In this document: positions 7,314-15,957 of the stretch, piece after piece | Layout of the letters: each line of letters begins with the position of its first letter | How positions within the stretch are numbered: position 1 is the stretch's first letter | Source: an uncultured Cuneatibacter sp. | Lineage (GTDB): Bacteria > Bacillota > Clostridia > Lachnospirales > Lachnospiraceae | Direction: 5' to 3' | Length of the DNA stretch: 64,000 nt | NCBI GenBank assembly: GCA_934234215.1 | Contig: CAKQHB010000005.1 | Span: 62,001-126,000 of the forward strand | Notes under the pieces: model-generated | The model's database searches: none | What the model was told of the DNA's origin: nothing | The model's input: only the letters and a program-made list of their open reading frames with translations | Position numbers and translations under genes: made by a program

Positions 7314-10004
7314 ATGTCTGATAAAATCGTTTTGATTGACGGGCATAGTATGCTCAACCGGGCTTTTTACGGAGTTCCTGATCTGACAAACAGTCAGGGA
7401 CAGCATACCAATGCCGTATTTGGTTTTCTGAACATCCTCTTCCGCATTTTGGAAGAGGAACACCCACAGTATCTCGCTGTTGCGTTTGATGTTTCGGCCC
7501 CCACCTTCCGTCATAAGATGTACGATGCCTACAAAGGCACCCGAAAGGCGATGCCGGAGGAGCTGCGGGAACAGGTTCCGCTCCTGAAAGAGCTGCTGCG
7601 TGCCATGCAGGTTCCGTGCATGGAGCAGGCCGGTCTGGAAGCGGATGATATTCTCGGCACGATGGCAGTTCGCTCTGAGGCTGCCGGACTGGAGGTCTCT
7701 CTCGTATCCGGCGACCGGGATCTGCTGCAGCTTGCCACCGACCACATCAAGATCCGCATCCCCAAGACACAGCGGGGCAAGACGGAGATTCACGATTACT
7801 ACGCTGCCGATGTCAAGACGGATTACGGTGTCACTCCCACAGAGTTTATCGAGGTCAAGGCGCTGATGGGTGATGCCTCGGATAACATTCCTGGCGTTCC
7901 CTCGATTGGAGAAAAAACTGCCACAAAGCTCATTCAGCAATATGGCTGCATTGAGGAGGCTTACGCCCATGTGGATGAGGTGAAACCGCCGCGCGCTTCC
8001 AATGCCCTGAAAGAGCATTATGACATGGCACAGCTTTCCAAGACGTTGGCAACGATTCACACTGATTGCAATATTCCGTTTTCACTGGAAGATGCCACTC
8101 TCGGAAATCTGTACACGCCGGAAGCATATGTCCTTGTAAAATTCCACGGGTTCCGCAGCTTATTCTCCCGTTTTGAGGCGACATCCTCCGATACCGACGA
8201 TTCGCTGCACATCGAGACGATTTCCGATGCTGCCAGCCGCGCCGCTCTGTTTCTGGAAGCACTGTCCGCCAATCATGTGGGCATGGCGTTAGCTTCCGAA
8301 AAAGATGGGTTGAACGTGCATCTGTACGGCGCTGCGCTCTCCTTCTCCGGAAAGACCACATTCTTACCGGTCTGTGAGTCCCAGAGTGAAACCGAACTGG
8401 CGAGAGCGCTGGGACTGTTCGCTGCGGACTGTCACGCACTGTGGCTGCCGGATCTGAAACAGGCACTGTCTGTCTTTGCTCCTGTCTGGGAAAAAGAAGA
8501 GCTGATCCAGGTAGGCGATGCACTCCTGCCCGCCGGTCAGAATCCCACCACACTGCAGGATCTTCATCTGGCGGCATATCTGCTGAATCCACTGAACCCG
8601 GAGTACACCTGCGATGAGATTGCTGCTGCCTATTTGAATAAAACAATTCCCGGCTGGACTGATCTTGCCGGAAAGACACCGATGGCAGATCTGCCCGCAG
8701 ACAAGCTTTCCCTCTATCTTGGAAATGCTGCCTGGGCATGTGATGCCTGCGGTCCGGTCCTGACCTCCAGGCTGGAATCCGAAGGGATGACCGATGTTTA
8801 TAAGAACATCGACCTGCCCCTCTCCTACAGTCTGTACCGCATGGAGCACACCGGCATTGCCGTAAAAAAAGATGAGCTGGTTCGTTACGGCGCTAACCTG
8901 ACAGAAAGTCTGGAAAAGCTGGAGCAGGATATTTATGAGCTTGCCGGCGAGACGTTTAATATCTTATCTCCAAAGCAGCTGGGCGAGATCTTATTTGAGA
9001 AAATGCACTGTCCTTATGCCAAAAAAACAAAGACCGGCTACTCCACCTCCGCAGACGTTCTGGAAAAGCTGGCTCCGGACTATCCTCTCGTTCAGAAGGT
9101 TCTGGATTACCGGCAGATGTCCAAATTAAAGTCCACTTACGCGGTGGGTCTTGCTGCTTTTATTCAGGATGATGGTCGAATTCACGGAAAGTTCCATCAG
9201 ACCGTCACCGCCACCGGACGTCTCAGCAGCGCTGATCCGAACCTGCAGAATATTCCGGTGCGCATGGAGCTGGGACGGGCCATCCGAAAAGTATTTGTCC
9301 CCCGGGAAAACTGGGTATTCGTGGATGCCGATTACTCCCAGATTGAACTTCGAATCCTCGCGCACATGTCCGGCGATGAGAGTCTGATCGCAGCGTACAA
9401 TTCTGCGCAGGACATCCACGCCATCACCGCTTCTCAGGTATTCCATGTACCGTTATCGGAGGTTACTCCGGCACTTCGCCGCAATGCGAAAGCCGTCAAC
9501 TTCGGTATTGTCTACGGTATCAGTGCCTTCGGACTGTCGGAGGATCTGTCCATCAGCCGAAAAGAGGCGACCGAATATATCGAACGCTACTTTGCAACCT
9601 ATCCGAAGATCAAGCAGTTTTTGGATGGACTTGTCTCCAGTGCGAAAAAAACCGGTGCCTCTGTCACGATGTTTGGCCGAAAGCGTCCGGTTCCCGAGTT
9701 GTCCTCCTCGAACTTCATGCAGCGCTCCTTCGGTGAGCGTGTTGCCATGAATGCGCCAATTCAGGGAAGCGCCGCTGATATTATGAAGCTTGCCATGATC
9801 CGGGTAGACAGCCGTCTGCGGGCAGAAGGACTTGCCGCACGCCTTGTGCTGCAGGTGCACGATGAACTGATGATTGAAGCTCCTGTCTCAGAGGAAGCGG
9901 AGGTTCGCCGCATTCTCGCCGAGGAGATGCCCGGCGCTGCGGATCTGGCAGTCAAACTGGAAGTCGAAGTTTCTTCCGGACACAGCTGGTTTGAAACAAA
10001 ATAA
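7314..10004 (+). CDS. polA: DNA polymerase I
   Basis: An 896-aa protein with the full PolA order. Residues 1-290 are a 5'-3' flap exonuclease (LEADDILGTMA, SGDRDLLQL, GDASDNIPGVPSIGEKTA). Residues about 300-480 are a 3'-5' exonuclease fold, and 500-896 the polymerase. Polymerase motif A is DADYSQIELRILAHMSGDE, B is RRNAKAVNFGIVYGIS, C is QVHDELMIEAP. The proofreading domain has lost its catalytic acids (ALASEKD where DTE is expected, AWACDACG near motif III), as in many Firmicutes. Preceded by AGGAGG and followed by coaE after 10 bp. Confidence 0.97.
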   Translation: MSDKIVLIDGHSMLNRAFYGVPDLTNSQGQHTNAVFGFLNILFRILEEEHPQYLAVAFDVSAPTFRHKMYDAYKGTRKAMPEELREQVPLLKELLRAMQVPCMEQAGLEADDILGTMAVRSEAAGLEVSLVSGDRDLLQLATDHIKIRIPKTQRGKTEIHDYYAADVKTDYGVTPTEFIEVKALMGDASDNIPGVPSIGEKTATKLIQQYGCIEEAYAHVDEVKPPRASNALKEHYDMAQLSKTLATIHTDCNIPFSLEDATLGNLYTPEAYVLVKFHGFRSLFSRFEATSSDTDDSLHIETISDAASRAALFLEALSANHVGMALASEKDGLNVHLYGAALSFSGKTTFLPVCESQSETELARALGLFAADCHALWLPDLKQALSVFAPVWEKEELIQVGDALLPAGQNPTTLQDLHLAAYLLNPLNPEYTCDEIAAAYLNKTIPGWTDLAGKTPMADLPADKLSLYLGNAAWACDACGPVLTSRLESEGMTDVYKNIDLPLSYSLYRMEHTGIAVKKDELVRYGANLTESLEKLEQDIYELAGETFNILSPKQLGEILFEKMHCPYAKKTKTGYSTSADVLEKLAPDYPLVQKVLDYRQMSKLKSTYAVGLAAFIQDDGRIHGKFHQTVTATGRLSSADPNLQNIPVRMELGRAIRKVFVPRENWVFVDADYSQIELRILAHMSGDESLIAAYNSAQDIHAITASQVFHVPLSEVTPALRRNAKAVNFGIVYGISAFGLSEDLSISRKEATEYIERYFATYPKIKQFLDGLVSSAKKTGASVTMFGRKRPVPELSSSNFMQRSFGERVAMNAPIQGSAADIMKLAMIRVDSRLRAEGLAARLVLQVHDELMIEAPVSEEAEVRRILAEEMPGAADLAVKLEVEVSSGHSWFETK

Positions 10005-10014
10005 AGAAAGTGAA

Positions 10015-10638
10015 ATGATTATGATTCTTGGAATTACCGGAGGAGTCGGTGCCGGAAAAAGCACCGTCCTCCATGTATTAGAAACTGAATTTCATGCGCA
10101 CATTATCCAGAGTGATCAGGTGGCAAAAGATCTGATGGTGCCGGGCGGTGCTACTTATGAACCGCTGGTTCAGCTGTTCGGCACAGCTATTCTCGATGCA
10201 GATGGCTCCATCAACCGCGGACGGATGGCTGCTGCCATGTACGCTTCTGCAGATCTTGTCGCCAAGGTAGATGCCATCGTTCATCCCAGAGTTCGGGATG
10301 CGATCCTCGCAGAAATCCGAACAAGCAAAGCTCTTCTCATCGTTGTGGAATCCGCTTTGATCCGGGAAGGAAAGCTGGATGAGCTTTGCGATACAATCTG
10401 GTATATCTACGCTTCCCCGGAAGTCCGCATTGAAAGACTGATGGCATCCCGCGGCTACACAAGAGAAAAATGTTTGTCTATTTTGGACAAGCAATCTTCG
10501 GATGAGACATATCGCGCTCTCTCCGACATCGTTCTGAATAATGACGGCACGCCGGAGCAGACAAGAGAGCAGATCCATATGCTGTTAGACGATCTCTTTG
10601 AGACAGATACTCCAGAAGACGGAGGTGCCACACTCTGA
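10015..10638 (+). CDS. coaE: dephospho-CoA kinase
   Basis: A 207-aa P-loop kinase doing the last step of coenzyme A synthesis (phosphorylation of the ribose 3'-OH of dephospho-CoA). GITGGVGAGKST is the Walker A loop, and SDQVAKDLMVPG and HPRVRDAI are family marks. The start is ATG at 10015 or 10021 just after the polA stop, with only a weak ribosome site, which suggests coupling to polA. The stop overlaps the next ATG by one base (TGATG). A polA-coaE order is common in Firmicutes. Confidence 0.93.
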   Translation: MIMILGITGGVGAGKSTVLHVLETEFHAHIIQSDQVAKDLMVPGGATYEPLVQLFGTAILDADGSINRGRMAAAMYASADLVAKVDAIVHPRVRDAILAEIRTSKALLIVVESALIREGKLDELCDTIWYIYASPEVRIERLMASRGYTREKCLSILDKQSSDETYRALSDIVLNNDGTPEQTREQIHMLLDDLFETDTPEDGGATL

Positions 10639-11441
10639 TGCGAATGACCAGTCTTGCCAGCGGCAGCAGCGGAAACTGCACGCTGATCCAGTCAGACAAT
10701 GACACCCATATTCTTGTGGATGCCGGCATTTCCTGCAAACGGATCCAGGACAGCCTGCATCTGCTGGATGTAGATGCCTCCGATCTGTCCGGTATCTTTA
10801 TCACTCACGAGCATTCCGATCACATCAGTGGTCTGAAGGTTTTATGCAAAAGGCGGAATATTCCGATCTACGGAACGCTGGAAACACTCAGTGCTATCCA
10901 GACTGCTGACCGGGACGGTGTGATCGATCCTTCGTTGTATCACCCGATCCTGCCAGACTCCTATAACACCGTCGGAGAGCTGACGATCATCCCGTTTTCC
11001 AACACCCACGATGCCGCAAACCCTGTGGGCTACCGCATTGAATCCGGCAGACAGTCCGTTGCCGTCTGCACCGATCTGGGCAACTACTCCGCTTACACGA
11101 TCTCGCACCTGCGGGGGCTCAATGCGATCTTATTGGAAGCCAACCACGACATCCGGATGCTCCAGAGCGGTCCTTATCCCTACTCCCTCAAGCGACGTAT
11201 TCTGTCCGATTACGGACATCTCTCCAACGAAGCTTCCGGACACCTGCTCTCTGAAATCCTGCACGATGGAATGCAGCATGTCCTTCTCGGACATCTCAGC
11301 AAAGATAACAATTACGAAGATCTCGCTTTAGAAGCAGTTCGTGTGGAAGTGGATCTTGGCGACACGCCTTACCATGCCTCGGATTTCCCGATTGATGTTG
11401 CAAAAAGAGATCGAATTTCCGAAACAATTCACATTTTTTAA
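10638..11441 (+). CDS. MBL-fold hydrolase, WalJ/YycJ-like
   Basis: A 267-aa metallo-beta-lactamase-fold protein. ASGSSGNC near the N terminus and the metal site THEHSDHISG (HxHxDH) are typical of the YycJ/WalJ group, as are EANHD and GHLSKDN. WalJ-type proteins are predicted nucleases linked to cell-wall and replication control through the WalRK locus, but no walRK genes are here. It is translated with coaE through a TGATG overlap. Cytoplasmic. Confidence 0.85.
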   Translation: MRMTSLASGSSGNCTLIQSDNDTHILVDAGISCKRIQDSLHLLDVDASDLSGIFITHEHSDHISGLKVLCKRRNIPIYGTLETLSAIQTADRDGVIDPSLYHPILPDSYNTVGELTIIPFSNTHDAANPVGYRIESGRQSVAVCTDLGNYSAYTISHLRGLNAILLEANHDIRMLQSGPYPYSLKRRILSDYGHLSNEASGHLLSEILHDGMQHVLLGHLSKDNNYEDLALEAVRVEVDLGDTPYHASDFPIDVAKRDRISETIHIF

Positions 11442-11449
11442 AGAAACGA

Positions 11450-11478
11450 TTGCACATTTTTTTCTTTTTCGATACGAT
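11450..11478 (+). promoter_or_regulatory. promoter of the ACT/UPF0210 operon
   Basis: TTGCAC (11450-11455), 17 bp, TACGAT (11473-11478), followed by TATAAG. It lies about 60 bp before the ACT gene start. Confidence 0.5.
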
Positions 11479-11537
11479 TATAAGTAATTTACCACTATGA
11501 TGTATATTTATCGCCTTGCGGCAGAAAGAGGTATTCT

Positions 11538-11810
11538 ATGACAAAAGCAATTATTACGGTAGTCGGTCAAGATACAGTCGGTATCATTGCACGGATCTGC
11601 ACTTATCTGGCAGAACATAAGATCAACATTCTCGACATTTCCCAGACCATCGTTCAGGATTATTTTAATATGATGATGATCGTAGATACAGCAAACAGCG
11701 CCAAGCAGCTGGGTGATATTGTCTCCGATCTGGAAACGATCGGACAGGAAATCGGCGTAACCATCCATTGTCAGAACGAAGATATCTTCACAAAGATGCA
11801 TCGTATCTGA
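11538..11810 (+). CDS. ACT domain protein (UPF0237)
   Basis: A 90-aa protein that is a single ACT domain: [20 protein letters not shown] and [20 protein letters not shown]. Such stand-alone ACT proteins bind small ligands, often amino acids. The gene sits 31 bp before the UPF0210 gene, a pairing seen across Firmicutes and archaea. The joint function has not been established as far as I know. A sigma-A type promoter lies upstream. Confidence 0.9.
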   Translation: MTKAIITVVGQDTVGIIARICTYLAEHKINILDISQTIVQDYFNMMMIVDTANSAKQLGDIVSDLETIGQEIGVTIHCQNEDIFTKMHRI

Positions 11811-11841
11811 TGTCCCTGCCAAGAAAGGAGGAACCGACGCT

Positions 11842-13206
11842 ATGATTAACATGTTTGAAGTAAATGAGACCAATAAGATGATTGAGCAGGAAAAATTGGA
11901 TGTCCGCACGATCACGATGGGCATCAGCCTGTTAGACTGCTGCGATCCTGATCTTTCCGCTCTGAATGAAAAAATCTACCATAAGATCACAACGCTGGCA
12001 AAAGATCTCGTCTCCACCGGCGCTGCCATCGAGCGGGAATACGGCATTCCCATCGTCAACAAGCGAATTTCCATCACACCGATCTCCCTCGTAGGCGCTT
12101 CTGCCTGCAAGACACCGGAGGATTTTGTGACGATCGCCCACACCCTTGACCGCGCTGCAAAGACCGTTGGCGTGAATTTCATCGGTGGTTACTCTGCTCT
12201 TGTCTCCAAGAGTATGACCCCGGCTGAGGAGCTGTTGATCCGCTCCATCCCGCAGGCTCTCACGGAGACTGAACGGGTATGCAGCTCGGTCAATGTCGGC
12301 TCCAGCAAGACCGGTATCGACATGGACGCAGTACGACTCATGGGCGAGATCGTGCGCCAGACTGCAGAGTTTACTGCGGACAATGATTCTTTAGGCTGTG
12401 CAAAGCTCGTTGTCTTCTGCAATGCACCGGATGATAACCCGTTCATGGCAGGTGCTTTTCACGGTGTTACCGAGGGCGATGCTGTTATCAATGTCGGTGT
12501 CAGCGGCCCTGGTGTTGTTAAAGCCGCGTTAGAGCAGGTGCGCGGAGAAAGCTTTGAAGTTCTGTGTGAGACAATCAAAAAAACTGCATTTAAGATCACC
12601 CGTGTCGGTCAGCTCGTCGCTCAGGAAGCTTCCCGCCGTCTCGGCATTCCCTTCGGCATCATCGATCTGTCACTCGCTCCGACTCCCGCTGTCGGTGACT
12701 CTGTTGCAGAGATTTTGGAAGAGATTGGTCTGGAAATGGCAGGCGCTCCCGGCACCACCGCAGCTCTTGCAATGCTGAACGATCAGGTGAAAAAAGGCGG
12801 CGTCATGGCATCCTCTTATGTGGGTGGCCTCAGCGGTGCCTTCATTCCGGTCAGCGAAGATGACGGCATGATCCGCGCTGTAACTGCCGGCGCTCTCACC
12901 ATCGAAAAGTTAGAGGCTATGACCTGTGTCTGCTCCGTTGGACTGGATATGATTGCAATTCCAGGAGATACTTCCGCAGCCACCATTTCCGGCATCATCG
13001 CGGATGAAGCTGCGATTGGTATGGTGAATAACAAGACAACCGCTGTCCGCGTGATTCCGGTCATCGGAAAGAAAGTTGGAGACATGGCTACTTTCGGCGG
13101 ATTGCTGGGCTACGCTCCCATCATTCCGGTAAACACCAAATCCTGCGAAGCTTTCATCAGCCGTACCGGACGCATTCCGGCACCGATCCACAGCTTCAAA
13201 AACTAA
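11842..13206 (+). CDS. UPF0210 (DUF711, PFL-like fold) family protein
   Basis: A 454-aa protein of the UPF0210/DUF711 family. Recognisable parts are [20 protein letters not shown]-like [34 protein letters not shown] core and [12 protein letters not shown]. The fold is related to pyruvate formate-lyase/ribonucleotide reductase barrels, but I see no glycyl-radical loop, so radical chemistry should not be assumed. Start ATG after AAGGAGG. It forms an operon with the ACT protein, which may be its regulatory subunit (inference). Confidence 0.88.
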   Translation: MINMFEVNETNKMIEQEKLDVRTITMGISLLDCCDPDLSALNEKIYHKITTLAKDLVSTGAAIEREYGIPIVNKRISITPISLVGASACKTPEDFVTIAHTLDRAAKTVGVNFIGGYSALVSKSMTPAEELLIRSIPQALTETERVCSSVNVGSSKTGIDMDAVRLMGEIVRQTAEFTADNDSLGCAKLVVFCNAPDDNPFMAGAFHGVTEGDAVINVGVSGPGVVKAALEQVRGESFEVLCETIKKTAFKITRVGQLVAQEASRRLGIPFGIIDLSLAPTPAVGDSVAEILEEIGLEMAGAPGTTAALAMLNDQVKKGGVMASSYVGGLSGAFIPVSEDDGMIRAVTAGALTIEKLEAMTCVCSVGLDMIAIPGDTSAATISGIIADEAAIGMVNNKTTAVRVIPVIGKKVGDMATFGGLLGYAPIIPVNTKSCEAFISRTGRIPAPIHSFKN

Positions 13207-13225
13207 TGTGTGAGGTATATTTCTC

Positions 13226-14371
13226 ATGAATCCTACTGACAGAAGACGGCTCGTAACCGGCTCCTGCGGTGCGATCCTGTTTGGCGGACTGTGTGCTTCG
13301 TCCGCCAGCGTTGTTTTACCGCTGCTGCGTTCCCGTTACGCGCTGTCTTACGATTTCAGCGGTCTGCTTCTGGCGCTTCTAAGCGTTGGCAATCTCGCCG
13401 CCGGACTTTTATCCAGCTTTCTTCCCCGCTATCTCGGACGCCGGGGAACGATGATGCTGCTTTGTATCGGCTATCCCATCGGTTACTGGCTGCTCGCCTC
13501 CTTCGGTATTTCCGGAATCCTCTGCCTTTCCTTTCTGTTTATCGGTCTGGCAAAAGGCAGCAGCATGAACCATGTCACCGTCAATATGGGGCAATGCTAC
13601 GAGGACAAAACAAAGGGCGTCAGTATTCTGAACTCCTTGTTTGCCACCGGAAGCCTGCTGGCTCCGGTGCTGTATTTTGTGTTTGGCTCCGGCTCTCTGC
13701 CGTGGCGCACACCGCTCATCGTACTCGGCTTTGCAGGCACGCTTGTCTGGCTGTTTTTGTTCTTTTCCGAAAAGCCTGCGCCAGTCTCCGCAAGCCGCGC
13801 GGCCGCAAAGGAGCGGGACGACTGGAGCTTTTTGAAAAACAAGCATTACTGGTTCTGCGTATTGTTTCTGTTCGGACAGCAATGTGCCGAAATCAGTGTT
13901 ACTGGCTGGCTTGTCACCTATTTCAAGGACACCGGCATCCTCGCTGGTCCCATAAGCGAGTTTACCGTCACGATTGTCTGGACGTCCATGCTGATCGGTC
14001 GTCTGATCCTCGCATTTGTTCTTCCTCAGGGAAGTCGCCTGCGCTCTCCGATCCTGATCAGCACCGCTTCTATCGTGACCTATCTGATGCTGCTGGGTTC
14101 TTCCTCCAGCATCCCGGCGCTCATCAGCCTGTTTTTGTTCGGACTGTCCATCTCCGGCGCTTATCCCACCGGCATTGCAAATGCCGGAAAGATGAGCAGT
14201 GCCTCCATTGGCATTATGCTTCCAACCGCCGGAATCGGTGCTATCGTGATGCCCTATATTACCGGCGCTGTGGCAGGTGTCATCGGCATCCACGGCGGTA
14301 TGATGTGTTCTCTTGCAGCACTGGGGATCATGCTTCTGTTTTCTGTTTTACAGAAAGTATTTCCGGAATAA
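13226..14371 (+). CDS. MFS transporter
   Basis: A 381-aa major facilitator with about 12 membrane segments. A GRRGT loop (YLGRRGTMM) lies between segments 2 and 3, with a central basic linker (SRAAAKERDD) between the halves. It starts 19 bp after the UPF0210 gene, so it is likely co-transcribed with it. A strong terminator follows. The substrate is unknown; the overall look is of the sugar/FucP-type MFS group. Confidence 0.82.
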   Translation: MNPTDRRRLVTGSCGAILFGGLCASSASVVLPLLRSRYALSYDFSGLLLALLSVGNLAAGLLSSFLPRYLGRRGTMMLLCIGYPIGYWLLASFGISGILCLSFLFIGLAKGSSMNHVTVNMGQCYEDKTKGVSILNSLFATGSLLAPVLYFVFGSGSLPWRTPLIVLGFAGTLVWLFLFFSEKPAPVSASRAAAKERDDWSFLKNKHYWFCVLFLFGQQCAEISVTGWLVTYFKDTGILAGPISEFTVTIVWTSMLIGRLILAFVLPQGSRLRSPILISTASIVTYLMLLGSSSSIPALISLFLFGLSISGAYPTGIANAGKMSSASIGIMLPTAGIGAIVMPYITGAVAGVIGIHGGMMCSLAALGIMLLFSVLQKVFPE

Positions 14372-14392
14372 TTTCAATTTTCCACATACAAT

Positions 14393-14437
14393 GCGGGAGA
14401 GCCGCCAATGAGATGTTGGCAGCTCTCCCGCTTTTTC
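14393..14437 (+). terminator. strong intrinsic terminator
   Basis: Arms GCGGGAGAGC and GCTCTCCCGC with an inner GCCAA/TTGGC pairing, followed by TTTTTCTTCTT. It ends the MFS transcript. Confidence 0.9.
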
Positions 14438-14440
14438 TTC

Positions 14441-15340
14441 TTAATATAAAATATCCTCCATGCGAAGTGCATCGATCAGATCCGTGAACCAATGAATTTC
14501 GTTTGTCCAACGCTCCCGCAGCAGCTCCACATTCGTACTGCCTTTGCCGAGATCAAAAAACTCCGATCCCTGCACCAGCAGATGTATCCTGCCCTCCCGC
14601 AGAACACTCATGTAGACATTTCCACTGCTTTTCTCGGCTGCCCGCAAAATCGCTCCAACTCTGTCCGGTGTCAGGATACAGCGCACTGCCTCATGCTCAT
14701 CATCCGCCTGCACAAAGAAGCGTTTGTCAAACTCTTCGTTTCCGGTCTTGATGCCATTCTTTCTCAGCTTCTGCATCTTTGTTCTCGGCGTAATCTGTAC
14801 TTCTGCCGGGAATGTACCGCCATAGTTGCACACCATCCATTTCCCCTGAAAGACAACTTCTTCGCTGGTACGCGCGATATTCGTCTCCTCTTCATAATAC
14901 TCATGCTCCCGGATGAGCGTGATTCCGCTGAACTCGATTGGCTTCTCCTGATAAACTGCTTTTACATCATGGCTGCCCTTCAGTCCTTGGTGCTCCGGCA
15001 ATGACAGCTTCGCTCCATACACAATTTCACTGGACAGCCGCTTCATCGGATCATACACCACGTCCTGAAACATGCCATTGATAAGATCCGTCACCACATG
15101 GTCGCCCAACTGCTGCTGAATCTTTTTCTGTTGCTTTTCCCGGATCTTTTCTCCGGCAATAGCAATCACAACACCTGCAATCACAAGCGGAATATTCCAT
15201 CCTGCAAACATGCCGACGACAACCAATACGGTGCCGATTCCGATCATCAGCTTTCCAGCTGCTCCGGCACTCTTTCTGCCCGCCAGCTCCGAGGACAACT
15301 GCTGATCTGTCATGCATTCCTGTCTTTTCTCTTCTGCCAT
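14441..15340 (-). CDS. DUF3137 family membrane protein
   Basis: A 299-aa protein. Residues about 25-65 hold two close hydrophobic segments. The rest is soluble and carries the DUF3137 marks (LIREHEYYEEETNIARTSEE, FQGKWMVCNYG, EFDKRFFVQADD). The function is unknown. ATG at 15340 has AGGAGG at ideal spacing; an upstream ATG at 15361 lies before that site and is not used. It starts 11 bp after the lipoprotein stop, so the two genes form an operon. Confidence 0.8.
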   Translation of the reverse strand: MAEEKRQECMTDQQLSSELAGRKSAGAAGKLMIGIGTVLVVVGMFAGWNIPLVIAGVVIAIAGEKIREKQQKKIQQQLGDHVVTDLINGMFQDVVYDPMKRLSSEIVYGAKLSLPEHQGLKGSHDVKAVYQEKPIEFSGITLIREHEYYEEETNIARTSEEVVFQGKWMVCNYGGTFPAEVQITPRTKMQKLRKNGIKTGNEEFDKRFFVQADDEHEAVRCILTPDRVGAILRAAEKSSGNVYMSVLREGRIHLLVQGSEFFDLGKGSTNVELLRERWTNEIHWFTDLIDALRMEDILY

Positions 15341-15351
15341 ATGCTTACCTC

Positions 15352-15879
15352 CTAGTCCCACAAAGATGTCATCCAGTCATCGCCCCAATCCTGAGCCGGA
15401 TCGTAGACAAATTCCTCTATGTTGTCGGAAAAAACACCGGTGAACGTCCCGTTTGCCTCTTCATATTCACTCGGTTCAAAAGCGAGTGTAAAACTGAATC
15501 CGTCCGTTCCCGGACATACATACGCATAACCATTCAAATACAGATACAGTCCTTTGCCATCATAATTATCATAAATCGTTCCCGTTCGAAACATTTCCGA
15601 AGTGCAGGCAAGGTACTCCATACGATTCCGGTCGATCACAAGCGTCTCTCCTTCTGCATCCTGCCAGACGCCATCCATATCAATGATATCCCAGGACATC
15701 AGATCATCGTCTGAATTGAACCAGACACCGTCTAAAGCTCCCAGACTCGTCACCTGAACACCGCCCAGCTGCTCCGTCAGAAAAGACGACTCTTCCGGAT
15801 CGTTGTCTGTTTTCTGCCCACACGCTGCAAACGCCATACTAACTGCCAAAAGAAGCGCAAGTGCATATTTTTTCTTCAT
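15352..15879 (-). CDS. predicted lipoprotein of unknown function
   Basis: A 175-aa protein with a lipoprotein signal: MKKK, a hydrophobic core and FAAC as the lipobox, so mature Cys is about residue 20. The rest is acidic and rich in Asp, Tyr and Trp, with GVWFNSDDD and GVWQDAEGE forming a short internal repeat of a lipocalin-like or beta-rich type. No family recognised. Its promoter region lies inside an inverted repeat (15897-15945), which may be an operator. It precedes the DUF3137 gene. Confidence 0.75.
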   Translation of the reverse strand: MKKKYALALLLAVSMAFAACGQKTDNDPEESSFLTEQLGGVQVTSLGALDGVWFNSDDDLMSWDIIDMDGVWQDAEGETLVIDRNRMEYLACTSEMFRTGTIYDNYDGKGLYLYLNGYAYVCPGTDGFSFTLAFEPSEYEEANGTFTGVFSDNIEEFVYDPAQDWGDDWMTSLWD

Positions 15880-15896
15880 GGAATCCCTCCCCCTCT

Positions 15897-15945
15897 CGTT
15901 ATTTCTATCCTATATATATTTTATTGGATTTTATTCGAAATAACG
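15897..15945. repeat. inverted repeat flanking the lipoprotein promoter
   Basis: CGTTATTTC (15897-15905) and GAAATAACG (15937-15945) are perfect 9-bp arms around an AT-rich core with a TATATA box. It lies between the large LuxR-type gene and the lipoprotein gene. Possible operator. Confidence 0.45.
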
Positions 15946-15957
15946 ATTACCGAAAGG

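Noticed and set aside
13409..14293. 294-codon open frame opposite the MFS gene
   Set aside because: The plus-strand frame is a normal 12-segment transporter with ribosome site and terminator; the other strand gives low-complexity sequence.
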